Source of the DNA: Thermococcus sp. EP1
Lineage (GTDB): Archaea > Methanobacteriota_B > Thermococci > Thermococcales > Thermococcaceae
DNA length: 63,056 nucleotides
Assembly (NCBI RefSeq): GCF_001317345.1
Contig: NZ_JXCG01000010.1
Span: 1 to 63,056 of the forward strand
Direction of reading: 5' to 3'
Shown: in pieces, positions 35,613-44,640 of the stretch
Layout of the letters: every line of letters begins with the position of its first letter
Position numbering within the stretch: the stretch's first letter is position 1
Made by a program: the position numbers and the translations under genes
The notes under the pieces: generated by a model
What the model was told of the DNA's origin: nothing
Database searches by the model: none
What the model saw: the letters and a program-made list of their open reading frames with translations, nothing else

Positions 35613-36896
35613 TTACGCTAATTTTATTCCTTTTGTTTCTTTTCCAAGGATAAAGACGTCAAAAGCGCCTATTATTGATATGATTGCTATTACTAGCACC
35701 GCTACTCCAACTGTGGATGTTTCCATGATTCTTCCTGCTAGTATTGGGGCTAGTCCACCACCGATTCTAGCCATTGCACCGGCCCAACCAGCTCCGCTTC
35801 CCCTAACTTCTGTTGGATAGAGTTCGGGAGTGTATGCATATATGGCCCCCCATGCTCCCAAGTTGAAGAAACTGAAGAGCACAGCACTAGTCAAGATCAT
35901 CGAGACATTTCCAGAACTTGCATAGTTGTAAAACATTACTCCTGCGAGCCCTGAGAGGAGTAGATATCCTGAAAGGGTTTTTCTTCTTCCAATTTTTTCT
36001 AAGAGATAAGCGGCGCTCCAATAACCAGGAAGTTGAGCTATGGCAGTTATTATAAAGTATTGAAAGCTTTTAAACACTGTTATTTTAAGAGTAGCCGCTA
36101 AGAACTTTGGAAGCCATACAAAAAACCCGTAATAGGCAAAAGCGATGCTAAACCATGCAATTGATAACATTAATGTGATTTTTCCATATCTCTGCCAGAG
36201 CTCTAGAACGGTAACTTTTGCTCTTATTTCTGGTGGTTGTTCCACTTTTGCTTTAACTCCAAATATTCTTTCTAGTATTTTCTCAGCATCTCCGGTTTTT
36301 CCCTTCAGAGCCAAGAACCTTGGGGATTCTGGAAGCCACAGTACTAAGGGTAATAGTGCCAAGACCGAGCCTCCAAAGAGGAGTATGCCTCTCCAGCTGG
36401 CCTTTAAGATTATTGCAACTATCCCTATTACTATTGTACCGATTGCCCAAAAGCTTTCGAGAACTGAAATCATTGCCCCCCTGATTTTTGTAGGCATGAA
36501 TTCTGCAAAGTACGAGCTCGCTACGGGAAGAGCCCCTCCAAGGCCTAAACCTACGATAAACCTGAGACCAATAAGCTGATCCAATGTACCTGCAAAGCTG
36601 CTTGCAATACTACCAAGGCCAAAAAGACTAATCGCAAGTCCTAAGGCTTTTTTTCTTCCGAGGTAGTCTGATAGGGTTCCAAATGACCATGCCCCAACTA
36701 ACATTCCCCAGAGTGCCGCAGAGCCCATTGCACCAAGCTTGCTTAGACTCCCTTGGAAGGCAGGTTCTTTACTTATAAGAGGAATCACAAAACTTACTGA
36801 GAGCGTGTTTATCGCTATAAAAGCCCATACGGTTCCGAGTATGCCTAAAAGTAAATAATGAAACCTTCCGAATTTTGCTTTATCTATGACCTCCAC
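35613..36896 (-). CDS. MFS transporter, sugar/acid symporter type
   Basis: 427 residues with 12 predicted transmembrane helices. Characteristic loops: GTLSDYLGRKKALG after TM2 (motif A), LPESPRFLALKGKTGDAEKIL in the central loop, and YTPELYPTEVRGSGAGWAGAMARIGG near TM10-11. Related to the sugar-transporter/aromatic-acid symporter branch; the substrate is unknown. GTG 36896 is favoured because GGTGAGT precedes it; GTG 36905 is the alternative. A perfect palindrome overlaps the start region. Confidence 0.85.
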   Translation of the reverse strand: MEVIDKAKFGRFHYLLLGILGTVWAFIAINTLSVSFVIPLISKEPAFQGSLSKLGAMGSAALWGMLVGAWSFGTLSDYLGRKKALGLAISLFGLGSIASSFAGTLDQLIGLRFIVGLGLGGALPVASSYFAEFMPTKIRGAMISVLESFWAIGTIVIGIVAIILKASWRGILLFGGSVLALLPLVLWLPESPRFLALKGKTGDAEKILERIFGVKAKVEQPPEIRAKVTVLELWQRYGKITLMLSIAWFSIAFAYYGFFVWLPKFLAATLKITVFKSFQYFIITAIAQLPGYWSAAYLLEKIGRRKTLSGYLLLSGLAGVMFYNYASSGNVSMILTSAVLFSFFNLGAWGAIYAYTPELYPTEVRGSGAGWAGAMARIGGGLAPILAGRIMETSTVGVAVLVIAIISIIGAFDVFILGKETKGIKLA

Positions 36897-36903
36897 TTCA
36901 CTC

Positions 36904-36921
36904 ACCGAACATCTGTTCGGT
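36904..36921 (-). promoter_or_regulatory. Perfect 18-bp palindrome at the MFS start
   Basis: ACCGAACA-TC-TGTTCGGT is an exact 8-2-8 inverted repeat just upstream of the MFS start and within the 60-bp divergent region shared with the DUF89 gene. It is positioned as an operator or as an mRNA leader hairpin. No second copy was noticed in the window. Confidence 0.5.
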
Positions 36922-36965
36922 AAACACTTTTTAAATTTATTTTAAATTTTGAAGTAGGTGGGAGC

Positions 36966-37811
36966 ATGAGAATTCATTATGAATGTTTCATGTGTATTGC
37001 TGATCAGTGTCAGAGAATCATTGAAATGTCAACAGATGACTTGGAAAAAAGGAAAAAGGCAGCAGTTTTCGCAGCAAAGCTCATGAGTAAACTTAAGGAA
37101 GATTCAATCTCAGGAATAGTTGCTAGTGAAATATTTTCTGAGCTCTATAAGTTTCTTGGGGTTGAGGATCCATTTAAGGAATATAAAGAACGCTCAAATG
37201 AACTTGCAAAAAAAGTCTTAGGCAGTATTGAAAAAAATTTAGACATTGACCTTAAGACTGCCCTTAAGCTTTCAATAGTTGGGAACATCATTGATTTTGC
37301 AGTGGGATATTCTCTAGAAAAAGTAGAGGAGGATATTATTCAACTGATTAATGAAGAGCTGTACATTGACAACTCAAAGGAACTTTTTGACAGACTTAAG
37401 GATGCAAAGATACTTCTTTACCTCACCGATAATTGTGGGGAGATATATTTCGACAAGCTCTTTTTGAAAAAAATACGTGAAGAATTTCCCGATATTGAGG
37501 TATATATTGCTGGAAAAGAGCAACCTGCTATTAACGATGCCACTGTAGAAGACCTAAGGGATGCAGGCCTTCAGGAAGTTGGAGAAATAGTGTCCACAGG
37601 TTTTGGAATTGTGGGGGTTCCGTTTGACAGGATTTCTGGGAGATTTAAAGAAATCTTTGAAAATGCCGACATAATTATAGCAAAAGGCCAGGCGAACTTT
37701 GAGACATTAAACGAGCTCGGTGACGATAGAATATTTCATCTGTTGAAGGCAAAATGTAAACCGATTGCGAGAGAGTTAGGGGTTCCACAAGGGGCCATCC
37801 TATGTATATAG
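36966..37811 (+). CDS. DUF89/ARMT1-like damage-control phosphatase
   Basis: 281 residues: N-terminal Cys pair in YECFMCIADQC, then YLTDNCGEIYFDKLF and IIAKGQANFETL, metal and phosphate motifs of the DUF89 family. Members dephosphorylate damaged or side-product phosphometabolites in a metal-dependent manner. AGGTGGGAGC precedes the ATG. Divergent from the MFS gene. Confidence 0.85.
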   Translation: MRIHYECFMCIADQCQRIIEMSTDDLEKRKKAAVFAAKLMSKLKEDSISGIVASEIFSELYKFLGVEDPFKEYKERSNELAKKVLGSIEKNLDIDLKTALKLSIVGNIIDFAVGYSLEKVEEDIIQLINEELYIDNSKELFDRLKDAKILLYLTDNCGEIYFDKLFLKKIREEFPDIEVYIAGKEQPAINDATVEDLRDAGLQEVGEIVSTGFGIVGVPFDRISGRFKEIFENADIIIAKGQANFETLNELGDDRIFHLLKAKCKPIARELGVPQGAILCI

Positions 37812-37893
37812 ACATTTGACGATATTAATGTTGACAAGCATCGATTAGAAAGCCTTTTATACCCTGGAGTTGTATAATATAATGGTGATATCT

Positions 37894-38103
37894 ATGCCAA
37901 CCATGATTAAAAAGGATTTGAAAAAGTTTATGAAGGAATTAAAACTTCATTATGATGATGTCTGGCGTGTTCCTTCTAGTGAGTACCTTAAACAACCAGA
38001 TTTCGTTGTAGTTGACCCCAAGACGGGCAAAAAAATAAAAGTTAGTTTTGTGTCATTGGATGATGGAGAAGTTGTCAGTGTAGTATATGATGACCTTAGC
38101 TAA
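37894..38103 (+). CDS. Small conserved hypothetical protein
   Basis: 69 residues, not recognised: an N-terminal basic helix (MIKKDLKKFMKELKLHYDDVW) and a beta-rich rest (PDFVVVDPKTGKKIKVSFVSLDDGEVVSVVYDD). ATG 37894 follows GGTGATATCT. A TATA element (TTTTATACC, near 37856) lies ~30 bp upstream, so it has its own promoter. Confidence 0.6.
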   Translation: MPTMIKKDLKKFMKELKLHYDDVWRVPSSEYLKQPDFVVVDPKTGKKIKVSFVSLDDGEVVSVVYDDLS

Positions 38104-38204
38104 TTTCGTTTTTTGACGTATTTTTTTGCGACGCTTATTTTATATACATAAAATTGTGAAAAGCGTTAAATATTTCTTTGTCCAATTTTTCTTGATGATG
38201 AGAC

Positions 38205-39251
38205 ATGGAAGAGGATATTATCAATACCATTTTTGATCTAGTCGAGATAATTGCGGATCCAAAAGTTAGGGCAATTACTTATGCACGTATTGGCTTGGAA
38301 CTTTTTAGGATAGAAGATCCCAGGTATGTAAAGGCATTTAGAAAATCCTTTGAAGCCGCAGAGCTTGTTGAAGACATGCGTGAGTTGGCTGATCTTCTCA
38401 TAAACATTGGGATATACATAGGCGAGACAAACAGAAATTCGGCGATTAGGGTTTTTAGACATGTTGTGGAACTTATTGAGGGCTTGCCTTTCCAAGACAG
38501 GGACAGAGCATTGGAGAAAATGATAAGGTCGATGCTAAAACTTGGGATCACCGAACATGCCCTCCCATATGCACTGCTGATTGAGGACAGTAAAATAAGG
38601 AATGAGATGCTTTTCTCAATCCTCAAGAAATACCTCTCCGAGGGGAACCTGAAAAATACTATTCAGGTTTCAAAAGAGCTTCTTGAAGAGCCTTGGAGCT
38701 CTAAAGCAAAAGCGGAGATCTTAAAATTTCATATTGGCAAAGGTGAAATTGAAAATGCATTGGAAATTTTTAATACCATCGAAGAGGACAGGGCGAAGCT
38801 GCTCATAGAGATTGCTGAGGAGCTTATGAAGTATCCTGAGTATCTCTCTAAGTTTCTCAACTCATTGGGAGAGGATGAGCTAAAAGAGGTCTCTAAGAAT
38901 TTGCTGACTATTTTAATTGATTCTCCAAGAAGGGAATACATAGACCTAGTAGAGGAAATTGCAGGAAAAGTGCCCGATGAGACTATTAAAGTAAAGACTG
39001 TGGCTTTCTTGAATAGAGTCGGGGAGATGGAAAAGGCCCTAAAATATGCTAAGGAGATAAAAGATGACTATCTACGGTCCTTAGCTTTTGGAGAGGTAGC
39101 AATAGCCTACCTTAAACAGCAAGACCTAGACAGGGCCATAGAAGTTGTAATGAATGTTAAAGACCCCAGATGGAACTCACGGCTTCTGGGAGAGATACTT
39201 GTTAGGGTATTCAAATTGGCAGCAGAAGAGAGTTTGGAAGAAGAGCATTAG
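38205..39251 (+). CDS. Helical-repeat (TPR/HEAT-like) protein
   Basis: 348 residues, almost entirely alpha helical, built from ~34-residue repeats such as RAITYARIGLELF, ELADLLINIGIYIGETN and RSLAFGEVAIAYLKQQDLDRAIEVV. Probably a protein-interaction scaffold. No enzymatic motif. A TATA (TTTATATAC, near 38140) lies upstream with a ~60-bp leader. mtnP follows 41 bp downstream with its own ribosome site. Confidence 0.68.
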   Translation: MEEDIINTIFDLVEIIADPKVRAITYARIGLELFRIEDPRYVKAFRKSFEAAELVEDMRELADLLINIGIYIGETNRNSAIRVFRHVVELIEGLPFQDRDRALEKMIRSMLKLGITEHALPYALLIEDSKIRNEMLFSILKKYLSEGNLKNTIQVSKELLEEPWSSKAKAEILKFHIGKGEIENALEIFNTIEEDRAKLLIEIAEELMKYPEYLSKFLNSLGEDELKEVSKNLLTILIDSPRREYIDLVEEIAGKVPDETIKVKTVAFLNRVGEMEKALKYAKEIKDDYLRSLAFGEVAIAYLKQQDLDRAIEVVMNVKDPRWNSRLLGEILVRVFKLAAEESLEEEH

Positions 39252-39292
39252 CTTTAAATTCTCTTCTTTTAACTATCTTTGGTGATGTTTTG

Positions 39293-40093
39293 ATGGTAAG
39301 AATAGCCATAATCGGTGGATCAGGAGTATATGACCCAAAACTTCTTGAAAATTTGAGAGAGGAGGTTGTAAAAACTCCTTATGGGGATATTAAAGTCAAG
39401 ATTGGGACATATAAAGGAGAAGAAGTAGCATTTTTGGCAAGACATGGAGAAAGACATAGCGTTCCTCCTCACAAGATAAACTACCGGGCTAACATATGGG
39501 GGTTACATGAGCTCGGTGTTGAGAGAATACTATCAACTTCAGCAGTGGGTTCATTAAATGAGGCCATGAAACCTGGGGATTTTGTAATACTGGATCAGCT
39601 GATAGACTTTACCAAGAATAGGACGTACACGTTCTATGATGGCGAAGATGCACCTCATGAGAGGAATTTTGTGGCTCACGTGGATTTCACAGATCCTTAC
39701 TGTCCAGAGCTTAGGGACTCTTTAATTAGAGCTGCAAGAGAGCTTGGCTTCAGCTACCATCCAAGGGGAACTTATGCTGCAATGGAAGGCCCAAGGTTTG
39801 AAACAAGGGCTGAAATTAGAGCCTTGAGAATATTGGGTGCAGATGTTGTAGGGATGACACAATCACCTGAGGCCATCTTAGCTAGAGAACTAGAAATGTG
39901 CTATGCTAGCGTTGCTATAGTGACTAACTACGCCGCAGGGATAAGCAAAACTAAGCTTACTCATTCAGAAGTTGTTGAACTTATGCAGCAGAAGAGCGAG
40001 GAGATTAAGCTTCTCCTCATGAGGGCTGTTGAGTATATTCCAAAGATTAGGAGATGTGCATGCAAAGATGCTTTGAAAGGTGCTACAGGTTGA
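39293..40093 (+). CDS. mtnP: S-methyl-5'-thioadenosine phosphorylase
   Basis: 266 residues: IIGGSGVYD phosphate loop, ARHGERHSVPPHKINYRANI, MEGPRFETRAEIRALR and NYAAGIS, typical of MTAP. The C-terminal CACK (CxC) motif is the thermostability disulfide known in hyperthermophilic MTAP. It converts MTA to adenine and methylthioribose-1-phosphate, the substrate of MtnA (10827-11891). ATG 39293 follows GGTGATG. Confidence 0.93.
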   Translation: MVRIAIIGGSGVYDPKLLENLREEVVKTPYGDIKVKIGTYKGEEVAFLARHGERHSVPPHKINYRANIWGLHELGVERILSTSAVGSLNEAMKPGDFVILDQLIDFTKNRTYTFYDGEDAPHERNFVAHVDFTDPYCPELRDSLIRAARELGFSYHPRGTYAAMEGPRFETRAEIRALRILGADVVGMTQSPEAILARELEMCYASVAIVTNYAAGISKTKLTHSEVVELMQQKSEEIKLLLMRAVEYIPKIRRCACKDALKGATG

Positions 40094-40173
40094 TCTTTAT
40101 CTATTCCTATTTATTTTCGGGGTTGCCTTTTAATTGAAAAATGGCTTGGTAATACTCATTTAAAGAAGGTGGT

Positions 40174-40503
40174 ATGGTGATTTTAAAGACCAATTTGGTG
40201 GATAAAATTAAAGAAATTGACAAACCGTGGTCTCCAGTCGAAATAGCACGGGTTAACGACTACGTGATCCGGATGGCCCTTTTTGATGGTGAGTATCACT
40301 GGCATAAACATACAAATGAAGACGAGCTTTTTTATGTATACAAGGGGAGCATAGTGATTCAGCTAAAGGAGCAGCCTGACATAATCTTACACGAAGGTGA
40401 AATGGCAGTGGTGCCAAGGGGCATTGAACACTGCCCCAGGGCCTTGGAACCATCCTATGTCCTAATGTTTGAACCAGCAGTGTTGAAAAGCAAAGGGGAT
40501 TAG
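40174..40503 (+). CDS. Cupin-domain protein
   Basis: 109 residues, a single conserved barrel: motif 1 HWHKHTNEDELFYVYKG supplies His/His/Glu metal ligands, and motif 2 GEMAVVPRGIEHCP the third His. May be a small sugar isomerase, dioxygenase or binding protein; the substrate is unknown. GAAGGTGG precedes the ATG. Confidence 0.83.
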   Translation: MVILKTNLVDKIKEIDKPWSPVEIARVNDYVIRMALFDGEYHWHKHTNEDELFYVYKGSIVIQLKEQPDIILHEGEMAVVPRGIEHCPRALEPSYVLMFEPAVLKSKGD

Positions 40504-40565
40504 AGGAAAAAAATAATAGGTTTTTTATTAATCCCTTGAAGATCTTTATAAGTGAGAAAAAGTAG

Positions 40566-41201
40566 TTATATCATCACTTCCATACCGTCGATTTCGTTAT
40601 TCACTGACTTCACGACATTAAAGGAGAACCTCCTATCTTCCTTAGTTACCTTAATCACAGTAGTTGCCATGTTTTCAAACAATAACAAAGCATAAGGAAC
40701 ACTTTTCTCTAATAAATCAGTAGTAATAAAGTAGAATGCTATTCTTTTGGTCCCAGTGAAGGAGAGAACTGTGTTCATAGTGGTTAAAGTATCTTGCTTA
40801 GAATCAGCTATTAATAAAAGCTTTTCAAAACCCAAAACAGGATTAACTACTTTGTCATTTGGTGAGATGGACTTGAAAATTCTCCTATACTCACTCTCTC
40901 TAATAGAGGGCTCCTTGAGACTAATACGGCCGAGAATTTGACCAACCTCAAGCCTGCCCCCAGCCTTTATCACTTTAAGCTCGTCTAGAATACTTGTATC
41001 AAAACCAGCTAACTCCAAATGAATCTTATACATGTAAAGGGTGTCTAAAACATCATCCACCACTACAGTGTTCCCCTTCTCCCTAGCCCAACTTATTAAG
41101 TGATAAAATCCCAACACTGGACTTGTCACTGAGTCATGTTCAATTAAGACAGTTTCCCCATACTTTATTGAATTCCAAATCTTATGAAGGCTCTGTTCCA
41201 C
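40566..41201 (-). CDS. DUF257 family protein
   Basis: 211 residues resembling the Thermococcales-restricted DUF257 family, a RecA/KaiC-like fold without a recognisable Walker A: IKYGETVLIEHDSVTSPVLGFYHLISWA, NTVVVDDVLDTLYMY and TTTVIKV-type C-terminal strands. Function unknown. GTG 41201 is chosen since GGGAGGTGG lies four bases upstream; GTG 41210 is the alternative. Confidence 0.72.
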   Translation of the reverse strand: MEQSLHKIWNSIKYGETVLIEHDSVTSPVLGFYHLISWAREKGNTVVVDDVLDTLYMYKIHLELAGFDTSILDELKVIKAGGRLEVGQILGRISLKEPSIRESEYRRIFKSISPNDKVVNPVLGFEKLLLIADSKQDTLTTMNTVLSFTGTKRIAFYFITTDLLEKSVPYALLLFENMATTVIKVTKEDRRFSFNVVKSVNNEIDGMEVMI

Positions 41202-41454
41202 ACAGGCCACCTCCCATAACCCGATATTGGAAGTATTCCTTAAATATTTTGTGCAGATTTAAGCTCAAATATTGTAGAAGTTCTAATTTTTATACAAAAA
41301 TACTGAAAAAATCACAAAAATAATGAAATTTCCTGAAATTTGTAAACTATTGAGGATGTGAAATCAACCGTTGGTGTTGTTAATTTCTGTGGATCTTCCT
41401 AAAATAAGCAGACAGAAAATTCTCTTCCTTTAGAGACTTTTTTGAGAGGTGGTA

Positions 41455-41762
41455 ATGAGGGAAGGCTGGATGTGCAAAGAAGAAGTCCGAGTATTAAGGA
41501 TACTGAAACAAACGAAAAATAAAAGGAAAATATTCTCAGTCATGTTCCAAGTAGTGGGTCAAAATGAGCAAATGTGGGCATAAAAATAGCAGCTCTCATT
41601 TGGGGGATTTGGTCGCGGAAGCTTGTAAAAGAGAGTATAACATTTCACAGGTGGTTAATATGATTCTTGCAGCAATAGTTTCACAAGAAAACGCTTTAGA
41701 AAAACTTCAAAAACAAATTGTGGTGCGGTGGCCGGGATTTGAACCCGGGCCCGCGGCGTGGC
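41455..41762 (+). pseudogene. Possible integrase N-terminal relic at tRNA-Gly
   Basis: An ORF (ATG 41564) reads through the antisense of the tRNA-Gly 3' half (QIVVRWPGFEPGPAAW), the arrangement left by SSV/TKV-type integrases, whose attP lies inside int and overlaps a tRNA 3' end. A start with GAGAGGTGG at 41455 opens a 42-codon frame that would join it by one frameshift near 41564-41581, giving ~85 residues before the att region. No int(C) or second tRNA-half copy was found, so the element would be deleted. Any antisense T-arm yields GFEPG, so chance is possible. Confidence 0.35.
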
Positions 41763-41798
41763 AGGCCGCTGTCCTAGGCCAGGCTAGACTACCACCGC
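41721..41798 (-). tRNA. tRNA-Gly (anticodon GCC)
   Basis: Acceptor GCGGTGG/CCACCGC, anticodon stem GCGGC/GCCGC with loop CTGCCAC giving GCC, T arm CCGGG-TTCAAAT-CCCGG, discriminator A and encoded CCA. A TATA (GATTTATAAAG, near 41830) lies ~30 bp upstream on the minus strand. The gap between it and DUF257 (41202-41720) holds only the possible integrase relic. Confidence 0.97.
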
Positions 41799-41855
41799 AC
41801 AAGTCCGGTAGATAATCAATTGCAGACGCTTTATAAATCTTTCGCTGAGATATTT

Positions 41856-42563
41856 TCAAATCCCGCCGCTTTCTTTGATCTTTCTTCTAATGTTGGGGTC
41901 TCTATCGGCTATTCTTTTCAACGCCTCTTCAAAGCTCATCCAATCGGGCACCTCTTCATTGAGATAAATTCCTGTCCTTCCTATTGAGTCTCTTCTTGTA
42001 AGTATTTTTACCCTCTCTTGTACAAGTTCGATGCTCACTCCAAGAGCCTTTGCAACTTCGCTTTCTCTCCCCACAACTTCCTTCTCTATGTGCCCTTTAT
42101 CTGTAGGGAGTATTAGAATTAGCTTCTTATTGACTCCTGGAACCCTTAGATTTGTCTTAACTCCCCAGATATCGATCATTCCTCCCCATTTATAAAATTC
42201 GAATTCTCTGTCAGTAGGATTGATAAGAGGAAAAGTTACTGTTGTCTCTTCATCAATCTCGATATGACCCTTTATTAGATGCCATGGAGTGGCCATTACA
42301 ATTCTTCTATTTTGAAAGGGGACTCCCTCCAGGCTAAGCTCAACTAAAAAGCTCGGGACCTTATAGGGGATGATTATATCTATATCGCTGTCTTTTCTTA
42401 CGTCTCCCCTGGCTACGCTTCCATAAACATGAGGGTCAAACTGTTCCAGCCTTTCCATTATTTTTAATGCCTTCTCCCTTTTTTCCCTTAAAATTGTCCA
42501 TCTTTTAGGGGAATAGACCACTTCTCTCTCGTCCCACACTCTCACAACTTTTTCTCTCGGCAT
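41856..42563 (-). CDS. Archaeal nucleotidyltransferase-domain protein
   Basis: 235 residues: YGSVARGDVRKDSDIDIIIPY (~49-69) is the GS-x9-DxD core. A C-terminal segment (ESEVAKALGVSIELVQERVKILTRRD) resembles a helix-turn-helix, then SFEEALKRIADRDPNIRRKIKE. Substrate unknown; the layout differs from the nucleotidyltransferase at 2867-3547. A GCATG start with its own TATA upstream is plausible. Confidence 0.78.
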   Translation of the reverse strand: MPREKVVRVWDEREVVYSPKRWTILREKREKALKIMERLEQFDPHVYGSVARGDVRKDSDIDIIIPYKVPSFLVELSLEGVPFQNRRIVMATPWHLIKGHIEIDEETTVTFPLINPTDREFEFYKWGGMIDIWGVKTNLRVPGVNKKLILILPTDKGHIEKEVVGRESEVAKALGVSIELVQERVKILTRRDSIGRTGIYLNEEVPDWMSFEEALKRIADRDPNIRRKIKESGGI

Positions 42564-42646
42564 GCTTAATGATTCGTGTAATTCTTTTTAAGCATCACCG
42601 ATACTTTTTAATAACTCCACAGTAATTGTTGAAAGGAGGTGGAAAA

Positions 42647-43063
42647 ATGCCAGTACTTGGTATTAATATTACTAAAGTAGAAATGGAAAAGCAGGGAGGA
42701 ATGGCAAGTAAAGTGGAGATCAACCTTTCACCAAAAGTTGAAGAGGTAAGATTGGGAGAGATAAAGACTCCTTCAGGCAAGGTAAACGGTATCGAAGTTC
42801 TTTTCACGTATCAAATAGGTTATAGACCAGATATAGCCCGTGCTTCGATAAGTGGCATGGTATTTTACCTTCCACCACAAAAAGAGAAAATTGACGAAAT
42901 ACTTGATAGCTGGGAGAATGAGAAAAAGATCCCTCCAGAGATGTTTGCGGAGATCGTGAACTTCATCACAAACGAGGTAACACCGCTGTTAATGCTTATC
43001 TCAAAAGAGATGCGGATTCCCTACCCAATTCCAGTGCCTAGGGTCTCTATAAAGCAGCCTTAA
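42647..43063 (+). CDS. Conserved hypothetical protein, weakly SecB-like
   Basis: 138 residues: beta-rich N-terminal two-thirds (INITKVEMEKQ, KVEINLSPKVEEVRL, EVLFTYQIGYRPDIARASISGMVFYLPP), a helix-rich end (PPEMFAEIVNFITNEVTPLLMLISKEM) and IPYPIPVPRVSI. This strand-strand-helix order with a final proline-rich strand recalls SecB-like chaperones, but I cannot confirm homology. GGAGGTGG precedes ATG 42647, indicating strong translation. Confidence 0.65.
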   Translation: MPVLGINITKVEMEKQGGMASKVEINLSPKVEEVRLGEIKTPSGKVNGIEVLFTYQIGYRPDIARASISGMVFYLPPQKEKIDEILDSWENEKKIPPEMFAEIVNFITNEVTPLLMLISKEMRIPYPIPVPRVSIKQP

Positions 43064-43127
43064 TTTTTCTTTTGCCTCTTTCAAAACACTTATAAAGGCA
43101 ATGTGTTATCCTTTTTCGGTGGTTGTG

Positions 43128-43356
43128 ATGAGGGGGGATTTACTTTGCTTTACCCAAATCAGCTCTTCAGGTCTTTAATGCCTTAGAGGATAGACCAATA
43201 TCTTCTAAAGAGCTAGCAAGAAGAACTAACCTTTCTGAAAGGACTGTCCGATATGCGTTGAAAGTTTTGAAGGAAAATGGGCTTGTTGAGGAGATATTTT
43301 TCTTACGCGATGCCCGGAGAAGGGGGTATAAACGGAAGAAACTTACTCCGGGCTGA
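43128..43356 (+). pseudogene. Frameshifted small winged-helix DNA-binding protein
   Basis: ATG 43128 has a TATA (CTTATAAAGG, ~43090) and a GGTGG site, but its frame soon stops. The +1 frame from 43138 encodes YFALPKSALQVFNALEDRP, SSKELARRTNLSERTVRYALK, VLKENGLVEEIF and DARRRGYKRKK, a clear winged HTH, yet has no start codon of its own. Removing one G from the G6 tract (43132-43137) fuses ATG-AGG-GGG to this frame, giving a ~75-residue protein. Either a mutation, a sequencing error in the homopolymer, or programmed slippage. Overlaps the convergent TPR gene by 14 bp. Confidence 0.65.
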
Positions 43357-44599
43357 GGCCTTCTACTTTTTGAAGGCCTTTTTTAATTTCTGGATACCTG
43401 GTCTCAAAGACAAGTTCCGCTATTTCAATTGCTTGGGCATAGGCTTCTCGTTTTGCGTAGAACTCCATCTGCTCCACAAACTCTAGGTAGTTCTTACTTT
43501 TCTCTTTAGCTGCCAAATAGAGCATTAAGGCTCGCCTTATGTGGTACTTGTGTTCTAATGTTGTTTCGGCTTCCACCATGAGGCTCTTGTACGTTTTAAG
43601 ACCGTCTAGGAGTTTATCAATCCCAAATAGGGCCTCAGAAAGCATCAACAACCCTTCACCAAGTTCGTCCCTGAACCTAGCTCTTCTATACTCTTCCACA
43701 AGTTGGTAGAACATTTTGGTTGCATTTAGCCCTGCAAGTTTTACCCGCTGGGTGTTGCCAGCCAGTAAATACGAATACTCTGCATTTAGGAGCATTCTTG
43801 CAGTGGAGTAAAGATCCCCCTTTGCATACCAGTTTTTGCTGGCTCTTTCATAGTTTCGTCCAGCATCTTCCATTAGCTCCATGAAATGAGAATCATATCC
43901 AAAAACATCTTTTACGATAAATCCAAGCCTGAAGAATGTGTCGCCGGCTTTTTGGTATTCTTTTTTGTTCACAAATATTTCTGCCCCCTTTCCAAAAAGG
44001 TCAAGAAGGATGCTTACTGTGTCCTCTATTCCCTCTCTATGGTGAATTATTTTATAGTATCTGCGGGCGGTTTCATAAGATTGGATGGCCAGCTGAATAT
44101 TTCTATTTTTGAGCTCAGTATCTCCCAGGTTTTGGTACATAGCTCCGAATTCCTTGGCATACTTTTCAAATTTCTCCTTTTCACCTAGGATCTCAAATAT
44201 TCTTAGAATATTAGAGCAGAACTCATCGAGGAGTTCTAAGTTTGGGGTCTCGGCCTCAATCTCTCGTTCTAAAATATCTAAATAATAATAAGCGCTTTTG
44301 AGAAGGAAGGGCCGAGCATCTTTTATCCCTTGGGGATTAACATTAAGAATCAAATCTCCTATGTATCTATACATACGAGCAGCATCTAAAAATCGTTTTT
44401 GTAATTCATACTCTTTTGCAGATTTTATCAGGAGGTTTATTCCTTTTTTAAACTCTCCTTTGGTTATCATAGTTTTTCCAGCTAGTTCCAGCTCTCCAGG
44501 ACTAGATCTTATTATACCTGTGATCAAAGGGGCACCCCCGGATAGTTTCTGATTTAGCATATGTTCTTCTACTTCAAAATATTTAACAATTTCTCCCAT
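43343..44599 (-). CDS. TPR/SNAP-like helical repeat protein
   Basis: 418 residues, predicted all-helical with repeated Ala/Tyr-rich helix pairs (KGINLLIKSAKEYELQKRFLDAARMYRYIGDL, IQLAIQSYETARRYYKII, YQKAGDTFFRLGFIV). Resembles archaeal alpha-SNAP-like or TPR scaffolds; partner unknown. ATG 44599 with a nearby TATA-like element implies a leaderless transcript. Confidence 0.7.
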   Translation of the reverse strand: MGEIVKYFEVEEHMLNQKLSGGAPLITGIIRSSPGELELAGKTMITKGEFKKGINLLIKSAKEYELQKRFLDAARMYRYIGDLILNVNPQGIKDARPFLLKSAYYYLDILEREIEAETPNLELLDEFCSNILRIFEILGEKEKFEKYAKEFGAMYQNLGDTELKNRNIQLAIQSYETARRYYKIIHHREGIEDTVSILLDLFGKGAEIFVNKKEYQKAGDTFFRLGFIVKDVFGYDSHFMELMEDAGRNYERASKNWYAKGDLYSTARMLLNAEYSYLLAGNTQRVKLAGLNATKMFYQLVEEYRRARFRDELGEGLLMLSEALFGIDKLLDGLKTYKSLMVEAETTLEHKYHIRRALMLYLAAKEKSKNYLEFVEQMEFYAKREAYAQAIEIAELVFETRYPEIKKGLQKVEGLSPE

Positions 44600-44640
44600 G
44601 TACAATTGGATACTTTAATAATTGTAAAATTTTCGAAGAA

